Part shown: positions 47,761 to 57,770 of the stretch, in pieces
How positions within the stretch are numbered: position 1 is the first letter of the stretch
Layout of the letters: each line of letters starts with the position of its first letter
Assembly (NCBI RefSeq): GCF_000192745.1
Contig: NC_015259.1
Span: 945,001 to 1,009,000, forward strand
DNA length: 64,000 nucleotides
Direction: 5' to 3'
Source: Polymorphum gilvum SL003B-26A1
GTDB lineage: Bacteria > Pseudomonadota > Alphaproteobacteria > Rhizobiales > Stappiaceae
Made by a program: the position numbers and the translations under genes
The notes under the pieces: model-generated
Told to the model about the DNA's origin: nothing
The model's input: the letters and a program-made list of their open reading frames with translations, nothing else
Databases searched by the model: none

Positions 47761-49104
47761 ATGCGCAGATATTTCGGAACCGACGGAATCCGGGGCACGG
47801 CCAACATTCATCCGATGACGGCGGAAGTCGCCCTCAAGGTCGGCATGGCGGCGGGCCTGATGTTCCGCAACGGCGGCTACCGCAACCGGGTCGTGATCGG
47901 CAAGGACACGCGGCTGTCCGGCTACATGCTGGAAAACGCGCTGGTCGCCGGCTTCACCTCCGTCGGTCTCGACGTTTTCCTGCTCGGGCCGATGCCGACC
48001 CCGGCGGTCGCCATGCTGACGCGCTCGCTGCGCGCCGATCTCGGCGTGATGATCTCAGCCTCCCACAATCCGTTCGGTGATAACGGCATCAAGTTCTTCG
48101 GCCCAGACGGCTACAAGCTCAGCGACGAGATCGAGTTGCAGATCGAAGGCCTGATCGACAGCGATCTGACGTCGCGGCTTTCCGCGTCGACCGACCTCGG
48201 CCGGGCCAAGCGAATTGACGGGGCGCAGCAGCGCTACATCGAGTTCGCCAAGCGCACCCTGCCGCGCGAGATGAGCCTGGAGGGCCTGCGGGTGGTGATC
48301 GACTGCGCCAACGGGGCCGCCTACAAGGTTGCCCCCGAGGCGTTATGGGAGCTTGGTGCCGAGGTCGTCAGCCTGGGCGTGGCGCCCGACGGCTTCAACA
48401 TCAACAGGGACTGCGGGTCGACATCGACCGAGGCGGTGGTGGCGAAGGTGCACGAGGTGCGCGCCGACATCGGCATTGCGCTCGACGGCGACGCCGACCG
48501 CGTGATCATCATCGACGAGCAAGGGCGGACCGTGGACGGCGACCAGTTGATGGCGGTCGTCGCCGAATCCTGGCAATCCAGCGGCCGCCTGTCGGCGCCG
48601 GGAATCGTTGCCACCGTAATGTCGAACCTGGGACTGGAACGCTATCTCGGCGGGCTCGGGCTGAGCCTCGCCCGCACCAAGGTCGGCGACCGCTACGTGG
48701 TCGAGCACATGCGGGCCGAGGGCTACAACGTCGGCGGCGAGCAGTCCGGCCACATCGTGCTGTCGGACTTCGCGACCACCGGCGACGGCCTGATCGCCGC
48801 GCTGCAGGTGCTCGCCTGCGTGCGCGAGCAGAACCGGTCGGTGTCGGAAGTGTGCCGCAAGTTCGAGCCGGTGCCGCAGGTGCTGAAGAACGTGCGCTAC
48901 GCCGGCGGGACGCCGCTGGAGACCGACCGCGTCAGGTTAGCGATCGACGACGGCCGCAGCCGCCTCGGCAAGGACGGTCGCCTCGTCATCCGCGCCTCGG
49001 GAACCGAGCCGCTGATCCGCGTGATGGCGGAAGGCGACGACGCGGCCCTGGTCAACCAGGTGGTCAACGACATCGCCGACGTGGTCGCCCAGTCCGCGGC
49101 CTGA
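47761..49104 (+). CDS. glmM: Phosphoglucosamine mutase
   Basis: Interconverts glucosamine-6-phosphate and glucosamine-1-phosphate for peptidoglycan and LPS precursors. The 447-residue enzyme has the phosphoserine loop ISASHNP with Ser101, metal-binding DGDADR in the second domain, sugar-binding GGEQSGH and phosphate-binding [15 protein letters not shown] 47761 is the family start ([12 protein letters not shown]). Its own promoter must lie in the 100 bases after the ftsH terminator. Confidence 0.97.
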   Translation: MRRYFGTDGIRGTANIHPMTAEVALKVGMAAGLMFRNGGYRNRVVIGKDTRLSGYMLENALVAGFTSVGLDVFLLGPMPTPAVAMLTRSLRADLGVMISASHNPFGDNGIKFFGPDGYKLSDEIELQIEGLIDSDLTSRLSASTDLGRAKRIDGAQQRYIEFAKRTLPREMSLEGLRVVIDCANGAAYKVAPEALWELGAEVVSLGVAPDGFNINRDCGSTSTEAVVAKVHEVRADIGIALDGDADRVIIIDEQGRTVDGDQLMAVVAESWQSSGRLSAPGIVATVMSNLGLERYLGGLGLSLARTKVGDRYVVEHMRAEGYNVGGEQSGHIVLSDFATTGDGLIAALQVLACVREQNRSVSEVCRKFEPVPQVLKNVRYAGGTPLETDRVRLAIDDGRSRLGKDGRLVIRASGTEPLIRVMAEGDDAALVNQVVNDIADVVAQSAA

Positions 49105-49170
49105 TCGCCGTCGGTTCGCGCCGTTCGATAGCCCCTTTTTGGACGGCTGCTGCCATGGCGGGTGCTTTAC

Positions 49171-49185
49171 TTAAGGCAATGTTAC
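49171..49185. promoter_or_regulatory. CtrA-like box, TTAA-N7-TTAC
   Basis: First of three evenly oriented CtrA-type sites before the outer-membrane protein gene; one mismatch from TTAA-N7-TTAA. Confidence 0.5.
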
Positions 49186-49200
49186 GGATCACTTGTCGTG

Positions 49201-49215
49201 TTAACTCTGTATTAA
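49201..49215. promoter_or_regulatory. CtrA box, perfect TTAA-N7-TTAA
   Basis: TTAA (49201-49204), seven bases, TTAA (49212-49215); full consensus. Lies 126 bases before the ATG of the outer-membrane protein. Confidence 0.7.
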
Positions 49216-49243
49216 GGTAAAAAATCTGGGTTAAAGAATACGG

Positions 49244-49258
49244 TTAAGTCTGCCTTAA
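49244..49258. promoter_or_regulatory. CtrA box, perfect TTAA-N7-TTAA
   Basis: TTAA (49244-49247), seven bases, TTAA (49255-49258); full consensus, 82 bases before the outer-membrane protein ATG, in a position to overlap a promoter. Confidence 0.7.
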
Positions 49259-49340
49259 TCGTTTTCGTGAAATAATTGCCTGTGTTCCAAGTGCGGGCCG
49301 CGGCCGAACGGTGCGGACGCTTCTTATGAAGGACCAGGAC

Positions 49341-50156
49341 ATGGGCAGCGTATTCAAGCAATTGTCTTTGGCCGGCGTCGCGATGGCCGTTTCAACCGCG
49401 GTCTTCGCGGCCGACATGCCGGCGCCGATTATCGAACATATTCCCGAAGTGCCGGCCGTCGGCGGCTGGTACCTGCGCGGCGACATCGGCTACAAGCTCT
49501 ACGAAGAGCCGAAGGGGTCGTTCAACGATCCGGTGGTCGGTAACCTGCGGTTCCGCAGCAACGAGCTCGACGACGCGTGGATGATCGGCGCGGGCGTCGG
49601 CTACAAGTTCACCGACTATTTCCGCGCCGACCTGACCGTCGACTACGAGACGCCGGCCGGCTACAAGGGCTTGGCGCCCTGCGCGCCCTGCTTCGGCAGC
49701 TATTCGGTCGAAACCGCCGACATCGACGTGTGGACCGTGATGCTGAACGGCTATGTCGACATCGGCACGTGGTACAACATCACGCCCTATGTCGGCGCCG
49801 GCATCGGCGCGGCCTGGGTGAACGTCTCGAACGTCAAGTCGACCAACCCGGGGGCGGCGACGACCTCCTATGACGGCTCGCACAGCCAGTGGAACCTCGC
49901 CTGGGCCCTGATGGCCGGTGCTTCCTATGCCGTCACGCCGAACTGGAGCATCGACGCGGGCTATCGCTACAAGAACCTCGGCGACGCCAAGTCGGTCAAG
50001 CTGCACAACGTCGGCACCGGCCAGAGCCGCGTGAAGTACAAAGATCTGACCGCCCACGAGATCCGTCTCGGCGTGCGCTACAACTTCGACAGCTACGCGG
50101 CTTCGGCGCCGCAGTCGATGCTCTATCCGTCCGAGCCGATCACGCGCAGGTTCTGA
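49341..50156 (+). CDS. Outer-membrane beta-barrel protein, Omp25/RopB-like
   Basis: A 271-residue precursor with signal peptide MGSVFKQLSLAGVAMAVSTA (about 1-23) cut before ADMPAP, then an eight-stranded barrel pattern of alternating aromatic/hydrophobic residues (GGWYLRGDIGYKLYEEP, GAGVGYKFTDYFRADLTVDY, NWSIDAGYRYKNLG, EIRLGVRYNF). This resembles the Omp25/Omp31/RopB porin-like proteins of Brucella and rhizobia. A CxxC (CAPC) lies in one loop. I chose ATG 49341 because AAGGA is well placed and it gives a clean signal peptide; 49326 and 49311 are alternatives. Three CtrA-type boxes lie upstream. Confidence 0.87.
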   Translation: MGSVFKQLSLAGVAMAVSTAVFAADMPAPIIEHIPEVPAVGGWYLRGDIGYKLYEEPKGSFNDPVVGNLRFRSNELDDAWMIGAGVGYKFTDYFRADLTVDYETPAGYKGLAPCAPCFGSYSVETADIDVWTVMLNGYVDIGTWYNITPYVGAGIGAAWVNVSNVKSTNPGAATTSYDGSHSQWNLAWALMAGASYAVTPNWSIDAGYRYKNLGDAKSVKLHNVGTGQSRVKYKDLTAHEIRLGVRYNFDSYAASAPQSMLYPSEPITRRF

Positions 50157-50184
50157 TCGCCTCCGAGGCATTCGGTTTCGCAGC

Positions 50185-50213
50185 AAGGCCGGCGGCAACG
50201 CCGGCCTTTGTTC
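50185..50213 (+). terminator. Terminator after the outer-membrane protein gene
   Basis: 10-bp stem AAGGCCGGCG/CGCCGGCCTT (50185-50194 with 50199-50208) with a GCAA tetraloop, followed by TTTGTT. Confidence 0.8.
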
Positions 50214-50281
50214 GTCGGTGCCGGGCGAAACGGGGTCTGCTGCTTTTCGGTCATTGACCGCGCGTCTCAATGAGCCTATGC

Positions 50282-50336
50282 CGGTCAGCGGGACACCCCT
50301 CCCCAACGAGGGGCGCCTATCTGAAAGGGTAGCATC
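50282..50336 (+). promoter_or_regulatory. serC RNA motif (cis-regulatory leader)
   Basis: A perfect hairpin CCCCTC-CCCAAC-GAGGGG (50296-50313) is followed by a second small hairpin CTATC...GGTAG (50317-50332) that contains the AAGGG ribosome site of serC, only four bases before its ATG. This matches the alphaproteobacterial serC motif, a structure known upstream of serC and thought to control translation; the ligand is not known to me. Confidence 0.65.
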
Positions 50337-51509
50337 ATGACAGCGACTGCAAAACCGGCCCGTCGGCCGGCAAATTCCCATTTTTCCTCCGGTCCCTGCG
50401 CCAAGCGACCCGGCTGGTCCCTCGAGGTCCTCGCCGATGCGCCGCTCGGGCGCTCTCATCGCGCCAAGGTCGGTAAGGCCAAGCTCGCCGAAGCGATCGA
50501 CAAGACGCGCAGCGTCCTCCAGGTTCCGGCCGACTACCGGATCGGCATCGTTCCGGCCTCCGATACCGGTGCCGTCGAGATGGCATTGTGGTCGCTGCTC
50601 GGCGCGCGCGGCGTCGACATGCTGGCCTGGGAAAGCTTCGGCTCCGGCTGGGTCACCGACGTCGTCAAGCAGCTCAAGCTCGACGCCCGAGTGATCGAGG
50701 CCGGCTACGGCGAACTGCCGGACCTGTCGAGCGTCGACTTCAGCCGCGACGTGGTGTTCACCTGGAACGGTACGACCTCGGGCGTGCGGCTACCGAATGC
50801 CGACTGGATCCCCGCTGACCGCGCAGGGCTGACCATCTGCGACGCCACCTCGGCGGCCTTCGCCCAGGCGATGGATTTCGCCAAGCTCGACGTGGTCACC
50901 TTCTCCTGGCAGAAGGTGCTCGGCGGCGAGGCAGCTCATGGCATGCTGATCCTCAGCCCACGCGCCGTCGCGCGTCTGGAGAGCCATACCCCGGCCTGGC
51001 CGATGCCGAAGATCTTCCGGCTGACCTCCAAGGGCAAGCTGAACGAGGGCATCTTCAAGGGCGAGACGATCAACACCCCGTCCATGCTGTGCGTCGAGGA
51101 CTATATCGACGCGCTCGACTGGGCAGCCTCCATCGGTGGCCTCGACGGGCTGATCGGCCGCGCCGATGCCAATGCCAAGGTTTTGTCCGACTGGGTGGCG
51201 CGCACCGATTGGGTCGACTTCCTCGCCGTCGATCCGGCAACGCGCTCCAACACCTCCGTTTGCCTGAAGATCGTCGATCCGGTGGTGACCGCACTCGACG
51301 AGGCCGGTCAGGCCGCCTTCGCCAAGGCGATGGTTTCGGCGCTGGAGTCCGAAGGGGTCGCCCATGACATCGGCGCCTATCGCGACGCACCGTCCGGCTT
51401 CCGTATCTGGTGCGGGGCAACGGTAGAGACGTCCGACATCGAGGCGTTGGTGCCTTGGCTGGATTGGGCCTTCGCGGCCCAGAAATCCGCGCTGGCCAAC
51501 GCCGCCTGA
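50337..51509 (+). CDS. serC: Phosphoserine aminotransferase
   Basis: PLP enzyme that converts 3-phosphohydroxypyruvate and glutamate to phosphoserine, step two of serine synthesis. The 390-residue protein begins with the alphaproteobacterial-type extension ending [14 protein letters not shown], with the PLP lysine in [13 protein letters not shown] (Lys193) and Asp169 in ICDATSAAF. It follows the serC RNA leader and precedes serA by 114 bases, so steps one and two of the pathway are linked. Confidence 0.96.
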   Translation: MTATAKPARRPANSHFSSGPCAKRPGWSLEVLADAPLGRSHRAKVGKAKLAEAIDKTRSVLQVPADYRIGIVPASDTGAVEMALWSLLGARGVDMLAWESFGSGWVTDVVKQLKLDARVIEAGYGELPDLSSVDFSRDVVFTWNGTTSGVRLPNADWIPADRAGLTICDATSAAFAQAMDFAKLDVVTFSWQKVLGGEAAHGMLILSPRAVARLESHTPAWPMPKIFRLTSKGKLNEGIFKGETINTPSMLCVEDYIDALDWAASIGGLDGLIGRADANAKVLSDWVARTDWVDFLAVDPATRSNTSVCLKIVDPVVTALDEAGQAAFAKAMVSALESEGVAHDIGAYRDAPSGFRIWCGATVETSDIEALVPWLDWAFAAQKSALANAA

Positions 51510-51542
51510 TCCGACAACGCATCCAACCACCTGCGCTGCCGC

Positions 51543-51563
51543 GCCCGGGCCCCGTGCCCGGGC
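51543..51563 (+). other. GC hairpin between serC and serA
   Basis: GCCCGGGC-CCCGT-GCCCGGGC (51543-51550 with 51556-51563), no T-tract. Probably an mRNA stability or processing element within the serCA transcript. Confidence 0.45.
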
Positions 51564-51623
51564 CGTGCCCCGACCGCTCCGGTCCTGGCGGGCGCAGCGC
51601 GCCGTTTTCAAGGGACACGCATC

Positions 51624-53210
51624 ATGGCTCCCCGAGTCCTCATTTCCGACAGTCTGTCGCCGGCCGCCATCCAGATCTTCAAGGACCGCGGTGTCGAGGT
51701 CGACTTCCAGCCGAACCTCGGCAAGGACAAGGACAAGCTGCTCGAAGTGATCGGCCAGTACGACGGTCTGGCGATCCGCTCTGCCACGAAAGTGACGGCC
51801 AAGATCATCGAGGCGGCAACCAACCTGAAGGTGATCGGTCGCGCCGGCATCGGTGTCGACAACGTCGAGATCCCGGCCGCCACGGCGAAGGGCATCATCG
51901 TGATGAACACGCCGTTCGGCAATGCCATCACCACCGCCGAACACGCAATCGCGATGATGTTCTCGGTCGCGCGCCAGATCCCAGCCGCCGACGCCTCGAC
52001 CCAGGCCGGCAAGTGGGAGAAGTCCAAGTTCATGGGCGTCGAGATCACCGCCAAGACGCTTGGCCTGATCGGCTGCGGCAACATCGGCTCGATCGTCGCC
52101 GACCGCGCGATCGGGCTCAAGATGAAGGTGCTCGCCTATGATCCGTTCCTCTCGGGCGAGCGCGCGCAGGACCTCGGTGTCGAGAAGGTGGAACTGGACG
52201 AGTTGTTCCGTCGTGCCGATTTCATCACGCTGCACACGCCGCTGACCGACAAGACGCGCAACATCATCTCGGCAGAGGCGATCGCCAAGATGAAGCAGGG
52301 CGTTTACATCATCAATTGCGCCCGCGGCGGCTTGGTTGACGAGAAGGCGGTGCGCGAGGGGCTCGACAGCGGCAAGATCGCCGGCGCCGCCTTCGACGTG
52401 TTCACGGAGGAGCCGGCAAAGGAAAACGTCCTGTTCGGTGCGCCGAACCTGGTCTGCACGCCACATCTGGGCGCCTCCACCGAGGAAGCGCAGGAAAACG
52501 TGGCGCTGCAGGTGGCCGAGCAGATGTCCGATTACCTGATCAACGGCGCGGTCACCAACGCTCTCAACATGCCGTCGATCTCGGCCGATGAGGCGCCGCG
52601 GCTGACGCCCTTCGTCCGCCTCGCCGAACAACTCGGCTCCTTCGCCGGCCAACTCACCGAGACCGGAATCAAAGGCATCCGGCTGGAATACGAAGGTGCG
52701 GTCGCCGAGATGAACACCAAGGCCCTGACAGCGGCGGCCCTGACCGGGGTGCTGACGCCGCTGCTGCAGACCGTGAACATGGTCTCGGCGCCGGCCATGG
52801 CGCGGGAGCGCGACATCCATGTCGAAGAGGTCCGGCGGGAGCAGATGGGGGCCTATGAGACCTACATCCGCCTGACTGTGATCACCGAGCGCCAGGAGCG
52901 ATCGGTCGCCGGCACGGTGTTTGCCGACGGCAAGCCGCGCATCATCCAGGTGAAGGGCATCAACATGGAAGCCGAACTCGGCCCGCACATGCTCTACATC
53001 ACGAACGAGGACAAGCCCGGATTTATCGGCAAGTTCGGCACCCTACTCGGCCAGGCCGGTGTCAACATTGCCACCTTCAACCTCGGTCGCACCGAGGCCG
53101 GCGGCGACGCGATCGCCCTGATCGAGGTCGACGGCGACGTCCCCGCCCGGACGCTGGAGCAGATCAACGCGCTGCCGCTGGTGAAGCAGGTCAAGCTGCT
53201 CAAGTTCTGA
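51624..53210 (+). CDS. serA: D-3-phosphoglycerate dehydrogenase
   Basis: First enzyme of serine synthesis. The 528-residue length marks the long form with substrate domain, NAD domain, intervening domain and C-terminal ACT domain. Visible are GRAGIGVDNVE (72-82), Rossmann loop GLIGCGNIGSIVADRA (147-162), the CARGGLVDE segment and catalytic-His PHLGASTEEAQ. The last about 75 residues (starting near HMLYITNEDKPGFIGKFGTL) are the ACT domain that can bind serine for feedback control. Confidence 0.97.
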   Translation: MAPRVLISDSLSPAAIQIFKDRGVEVDFQPNLGKDKDKLLEVIGQYDGLAIRSATKVTAKIIEAATNLKVIGRAGIGVDNVEIPAATAKGIIVMNTPFGNAITTAEHAIAMMFSVARQIPAADASTQAGKWEKSKFMGVEITAKTLGLIGCGNIGSIVADRAIGLKMKVLAYDPFLSGERAQDLGVEKVELDELFRRADFITLHTPLTDKTRNIISAEAIAKMKQGVYIINCARGGLVDEKAVREGLDSGKIAGAAFDVFTEEPAKENVLFGAPNLVCTPHLGASTEEAQENVALQVAEQMSDYLINGAVTNALNMPSISADEAPRLTPFVRLAEQLGSFAGQLTETGIKGIRLEYEGAVAEMNTKALTAAALTGVLTPLLQTVNMVSAPAMARERDIHVEEVRREQMGAYETYIRLTVITERQERSVAGTVFADGKPRIIQVKGINMEAELGPHMLYITNEDKPGFIGKFGTLLGQAGVNIATFNLGRTEAGGDAIALIEVDGDVPARTLEQINALPLVKQVKLLKF

Positions 53211-53234
53211 TCCGCGTTCGCCGCAAAACCGGTC

Positions 53235-53263
53235 AGGGGCGACTCGCTGCGAGTCGCCCCTTT
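53235..53263. terminator. Terminator between serA and the convergent DMT transporter
   Basis: 11-bp perfect stem AGGGGCGACTC/GAGTCGCCCCT (53235-53245 with 53251-53261) with a short T-tract on the plus strand. Confidence 0.75.
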
Positions 53264-53268
53264 CGCGT

Positions 53269-54165
53269 TCAGGCAGCCCCGCGCCGCGCGAGCGCCAGGA
53301 TCCGGCCGTCGAGCAGCAGGAGCCCGGCGAACAAGAGGCCGAGGCCGGCGACCTGGGCGAGCGACAAACGCTCGCCGAGGAGCAGGTGGCCGGACAGGAT
53401 GGCACTGGCCGGGATCAGCAACGTGACCAGCGAGGCGTTGGTCGCGCCGGCACGGGCGAGCAGGTGGAAATAGATCAGGTAGGCCCCTGCTGTGGCGACG
53501 ATGCCGAGCGCCAGCACGTTGAGCCAGACGACGCCGCTGGTCGCAAGCGGCGACCACGCGCCCGCCGTGACGGCGGCGACCGGCAGGATGATCACGCTGG
53601 AGGCGGTGAGTTGGCCTGTGGCCGTGACGAGGGGCGGAAGATCGCGGAATCGCCTGGCGAAGGCCGCCGCCAGAGCATAGGACAGCGCCGCCCCGAGGCA
53701 GGCTGCCTGGGCCCAGAGAGGATCGTCGGCGAGGCCGGCGATGCTGGCAGAGAGCATCACGACGACCCCGCAGAAGCCGACCAGAACGCCGGCCACGCGG
53801 TGCGCTGCCACGGTCTCCTGATGCAGCAGCACTGCGGCGACCAGAAAGGTGAAGATCGGCGTGGTGGCGTTCAGGATGGACGCCAGACCAGCGGCGATCT
53901 CGGTCTGCCCCCAGACGATCAGCGAGAAGGGGATCGTGTTGTTGAGCAGCCCCATGACGCAGAATGCGCCGAGCAGCTTCGCCTCGCGCGGGAACCGCCG
54001 GCCGGTCAGGACCAGAGCCAGATGGAGCACGGCAGCGGCAGGGGCGACCCGTAGGAACACCAGCACGAAGGGTGGAATTTCGGCGACGGCGACCTTGGCG
54101 AACAGGAACGCCCCGCCCCAGATCGCGCCGAGAAGTCCGAGAAGCAGCCAGTTTACAAGCGTCAT
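53269..54165 (-). CDS. EamA/DMT family transporter
   Basis: A 298-residue inner-membrane protein with ten predicted helices in two EamA repeats; typical pieces are [20 protein letters not shown] at the start of repeat one and [20 protein letters not shown] in repeat two. Such proteins export amino acids, metabolites or nucleobases. It is convergent with serA, divergent from purA; substrate cannot be inferred, though the serine-pathway neighbour makes an amino-acid exporter a reasonable guess. Confidence 0.88.
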   Translation of the reverse strand: MTLVNWLLLGLLGAIWGGAFLFAKVAVAEIPPFVLVFLRVAPAAAVLHLALVLTGRRFPREAKLLGAFCVMGLLNNTIPFSLIVWGQTEIAAGLASILNATTPIFTFLVAAVLLHQETVAAHRVAGVLVGFCGVVVMLSASIAGLADDPLWAQAACLGAALSYALAAAFARRFRDLPPLVTATGQLTASSVIILPVAAVTAGAWSPLATSGVVWLNVLALGIVATAGAYLIYFHLLARAGATNASLVTLLIPASAILSGHLLLGERLSLAQVAGLGLLFAGLLLLDGRILALARRGAA

Positions 54166-54471
54166 TCGAGGGTTCCGAAGTCGAAGGTCTGGCCGGACGG
54201 CCAGGCGACGTGGGAGCGGCGTAGCACAGCGGACCGAGGGGCAAAACCCGAAACGCGAGCTTTGGAACTACCGGTACAGGCGCGGCGCGGACACAGCGAT
54301 CACTCGGTGCAGGGACCGGCGGAAAAGGACCGTCCGGGGCTCGCAACCGGCGCCGGGAAAGACTATAGTCGCGCGCTGTTTGCCCCGGTATCCTGCCGGG
54401 GCTTTGCGCGTCGGCGCTCCGCGGTGGAGCGCCGGGGCAAGAAGGACCGGTTTCAGGAGGGCATGGCACCT
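54166..54471 (+). promoter_or_regulatory. purA leader with two tandem hairpins
   Basis: A -10-like TATAGT lies at 54364-54369, followed by hairpin GCCCCGG/CCGGGGC (54382-54402) with TTT after it and hairpin GGCGCTCC/GGAGCGCC (54413-54433), then the AGGAGG ribosome site. The first hairpin could act as a weak attenuator. No gene is seen in this 306-base gap. Confidence 0.4.
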
Positions 54472-55761
54472 ATGGCCAATGTGGTTGTCGTCGGGTCGCA
54501 GTGGGGGGACGAAGGCAAGGGCAAGATCGTCGATTGGCTGTCCGAGCAGGCCGACGTGGTCGTCCGCTTCCAGGGCGGGCACAATGCCGGCCACACCCTG
54601 GTGATCGACGGCGTCAGCTACAAGCTGTCCTTGCTGCCGTCCGGCGTCGTCCGGGGCAAGCTGTCGGTGATCGGCAACGGCGTGGTGCTCGATCCGCACG
54701 CGCTGGTCGATGAGATCGGCCGGCTGGGCGCCCAGGGCGTCACGGTCGACCCGCAGATGCTGCGCATCGCCGAGAACGTCACGCTGATCCTGTCGCTGCA
54801 TCGGGAACTCGACGCGCTGCGCGAAAGCTCGAATACCGGCACCCGGATAGGCACCACCAAGCGCGGCATCGGCCCGGCCTACGAGGACAAGGTCGGTCGC
54901 CGGGCGATCCGGCTGATGGATCTCGCCAACCTGTCGACCCTGCCGGCAAAGATCGACCGGCTGCTGGTGCATCACAATGCCCTGCGCATGGGGCTCGGCC
55001 AGGATCCGGTGTCTGCCCAGGCGATCTACGACGAACTCGCCTCGGTCGCCGACAAGGTCCTGCCCTACATGGACTCCGTCTGGAGCCTGCTCGACCGCCA
55101 GCGCCGCGAGGGCAAGCGGCTGCTGTTCGAAGGCGCGCAGGGCGCGCTGCTCGACATCGACCACGGGACCTATCCGTTCGTCACCTCGTCCAACACTGTG
55201 GCCGGACAGGCGGCGACGGGCTCCGGTCTCGGGCCGGGATCGGTCGGCTACGTGCTCGGGATCACCAAAGCCTACACGACGCGCGTCGGAGAAGGTCCGT
55301 TCCCTACCGAGCAGGTCAACGAGATCGGCGATTTTCTGGGCACCCGAGGCCACGAGTTCGGCACGGTGACCGGGCGCAAGCGGCGGTGCGGGTGGTTCGA
55401 TGCCGTCCTGGTCCGCCAGACTGTGTGCACCTCCGGCATCAACGGTATCGCACTGACCAAGCTTGACGTGCTGGACGGTCTGGAAGAGCTGAAAATCTGC
55501 GTCGGCTATGAACTGGACGGCAAGCGAATCGACTATCTTCCTGCATCGCAGGGTGCCCAGGAGCGCGTCGTACCGATCTACGAAACCCTCCCGGGGTGGA
55601 AAGAGTCGACCGAAGGCGCACGCAGCTGGGCGGACCTTCCGGCGCAGGCGGTGAAATACGTCCGCCACGTGGAAGAACTGATTGGAGCGCCGGTGGCCCT
55701 GCTGTCGACGAGTCCGGAACGCGACGATACGATCCTGGTGCAGAACCCGTTCCAGGATTGA
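54472..55761 (+). CDS. purA: Adenylosuccinate synthase
   Basis: GTP-dependent ligase that joins IMP and aspartate on the way to AMP. The 429-residue protein has [14 protein letters not shown] (8-21) with catalytic Asp13, GHNAGHT with His41, and the C-terminal GTP-base motif region [14 protein letters not shown] start at [10 protein letters not shown] as in the family; an ATG three codons upstream (54463) lies too close to AGGAGG, while 54472 has a slightly long spacing. Confidence 0.96.
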   Translation: MANVVVVGSQWGDEGKGKIVDWLSEQADVVVRFQGGHNAGHTLVIDGVSYKLSLLPSGVVRGKLSVIGNGVVLDPHALVDEIGRLGAQGVTVDPQMLRIAENVTLILSLHRELDALRESSNTGTRIGTTKRGIGPAYEDKVGRRAIRLMDLANLSTLPAKIDRLLVHHNALRMGLGQDPVSAQAIYDELASVADKVLPYMDSVWSLLDRQRREGKRLLFEGAQGALLDIDHGTYPFVTSSNTVAGQAATGSGLGPGSVGYVLGITKAYTTRVGEGPFPTEQVNEIGDFLGTRGHEFGTVTGRKRRCGWFDAVLVRQTVCTSGINGIALTKLDVLDGLEELKICVGYELDGKRIDYLPASQGAQERVVPIYETLPGWKESTEGARSWADLPAQAVKYVRHVEELIGAPVALLSTSPERDDTILVQNPFQD

Positions 55762-55923
55762 GCGATCCGATGACGAGGGCACCGCGACTGGTCGGTGCGG
55801 CGTGTGCCTGCGGATGCGTGCAGGCAGCACGTGCAGGTCGCCGGAGCGTCAACAAAAGGTTCGCATTCGGATGACTTTGGTATAAGCCTTTGTTTCGGAT
55901 GCGAACTCCCCGCGAGCGAGCCT

Positions 55924-57690
55924 ATGGCTGACTATTATTCGATCCTGAAGAAAACAATCGCCTCCCTGCCGGAGAACAACGGCGCTGCGCGCCGCAGCGT
56001 CTACAGCCGCGCACGCAACGCGATCGTCAATCAGCTCAAGGCCTACGAACCGCCGCTCTCGCCCTCCGAAATCACCGCCGAACAATTGCGCCTGGAAGAG
56101 GCGATCCGCAAGGTCGAGGCCGAAGCCGCGCGCGAGACGCTCGGTCTCGGCCGACCTGCGGCCGCCGAGCAGGCGGCGCCGATCCCGACCGTTCAGGTAC
56201 CGTCTTCCGCCACGCAGAGCGTGTCGACCGCGCCAGCCGCCACGCCGCCCCCGTCTCCGCCCGCGCCCTCTCCGGCAGCGCCCTCTCCGGCAGCGCCGGC
56301 CAGGGCTCCGCTTGGGGCGCCGCTCGGAACGGCCGTACGCGACGCCGAAAAGCTCGGAGCAGCTTCCAGCCGCGCCGTTCAGAGCGCAAAGGATGCCTTT
56401 TCCCCCGACGCGGAGGCGGGCGAGGCGTCGCCGCCGCGCAGGGAGCCGACCTTCGGTGCTTCCACAGGTCCCAGGGCGCCGGTCCAGCCCGAACCGGGTC
56501 CTCTTTCCGCGCTCACCGGCCCGAGGGATTTTTCCGGCGACACCCGGATACGGACGGCGGATGCGGGCGAACGCAAGCGCAGCGGGGATTTCGGTGCGAC
56601 CGCAGCTCCGGAGGAGGCTCCGGTCGCCGAGGAGGCAAAGCGTCCGCGGCGGCCGCAACCGCGCGCGAGCGATCGCGGCAAGGCGAGTACCCTTACATCT
56701 TACGTATTGCTGGCAGGCCTCGTCCTGATCGTGATCGGCATCGGTGCCGTCGTCTATTCGCAACGCGATACGCTGTCCGACCTGTTTGCCGGCGACAGCA
56801 GTCCGCCGGAGGTCGCGGTAGCGCCGCAGGCTCCCGAACCTGCCCAGGCACCGGCTCCGGTGGAGGAGAACGGCGCACGTTCGGAGAAGAGCACCGACCG
56901 GCTGCTGGACGACAATGGGCAGCCGGCGGCGCCCGACGCCCGGTCGGTGACGACCACGCTGATCACGCCGACGCAGCCTGCCGGCGGCACGATCGTCACG
57001 CCGTCCGGCGACGTCGAAGCGACGCCCGCGCCGACGCAGCCCGCACCCGCCCCGGCGCCTCTTGAGCCGCCACCGGCGGCCGAGGCCCCGGCGGTGGTGC
57101 CCGCGCCGGCTGCTCCGACGGCGGAAGTGGCGCCGGAAACGATCGTCGCGCAGCGCTCGATCCTCTATGAGGAGGGCGAAGATGCAAGCGGTTCGGGCAC
57201 CGCGTCGCAGGGGCGAGTCGCCTGGTCCGTGACCGAGGAAACCGACGCCTCGGGCCGCAAGGAGACCGTTCTGGCGGCCAATGCGGAAATTCCCGACCGC
57301 AACGTATCGGTGACGATCCGTATCAAGCCGAACACCGATAGTTCGCTGCCAGCTAGCCATCTGGTAGAGGTCCAGTTCCAGTTGCCTGAGGGCTTCTCCG
57401 GCCGGGACGTCGCGAACGTGCCCGGACTGGTCATGAAGCCGACCGAAGAAGCGCGCGGTGACGCCCTGCTCGGGGCGTCGGTCAAGGTCGCACCGGGCTA
57501 TTTCTGGATCGCCCTGTCGAGCATCGAGAGCGAACGCGAACGCAATATCGCGCTCATGCGCGAGCGCGGCTGGATCGATATCCCGATCCTCTACGACACT
57601 GGCAAGCGCGCCATCCTGACCCTGGAGAAGGGGACGCCGGGATCGCGGGCGCTGGAGCAGGCCATGACGGTCTGGGGCAGCGGCGGCTGA
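55924..57690 (+). CDS. Uncharacterised single-span membrane protein with Pro/Ala-rich linkers
   Basis: A 588-residue protein that I do not recognise as a characterised family. It has a helical N-terminal cytoplasmic domain (about 1-75; MADYYSILKKTIASLPENNG), a long Pro/Ala-rich low-complexity region (about 80-255), a single membrane helix near 260-280 (SYVLLAGLVLIVIGIGAVVY), a second Pro/Ala linker, and a compact C-terminal, probably periplasmic, domain (about 400-588) with VTIRIKPNTDSSLPASHLVE. The layout, with one helix and Pro-rich arms on both sides, suggests an envelope-spanning scaffold. It lies between purA and the thiamine riboswitch and shows no operon link. Similar proteins occur in Hyphomicrobiales as hypotheticals. 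Confidence 0.8.
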   Translation: MADYYSILKKTIASLPENNGAARRSVYSRARNAIVNQLKAYEPPLSPSEITAEQLRLEEAIRKVEAEAARETLGLGRPAAAEQAAPIPTVQVPSSATQSVSTAPAATPPPSPPAPSPAAPSPAAPARAPLGAPLGTAVRDAEKLGAASSRAVQSAKDAFSPDAEAGEASPPRREPTFGASTGPRAPVQPEPGPLSALTGPRDFSGDTRIRTADAGERKRSGDFGATAAPEEAPVAEEAKRPRRPQPRASDRGKASTLTSYVLLAGLVLIVIGIGAVVYSQRDTLSDLFAGDSSPPEVAVAPQAPEPAQAPAPVEENGARSEKSTDRLLDDNGQPAAPDARSVTTTLITPTQPAGGTIVTPSGDVEATPAPTQPAPAPAPLEPPPAAEAPAVVPAPAAPTAEVAPETIVAQRSILYEEGEDASGSGTASQGRVAWSVTEETDASGRKETVLAANAEIPDRNVSVTIRIKPNTDSSLPASHLVEVQFQLPEGFSGRDVANVPGLVMKPTEEARGDALLGASVKVAPGYFWIALSSIESERERNIALMRERGWIDIPILYDTGKRAILTLEKGTPGSRALEQAMTVWGSGG

Positions 57691-57770
57691 TCTGCCAGCC
57701 CCGTTCCGGTCTTGCGGGATGCACAAAACCCCTTGCAATAAGGGGCCGATCATTTCATCCTAGACACGGT

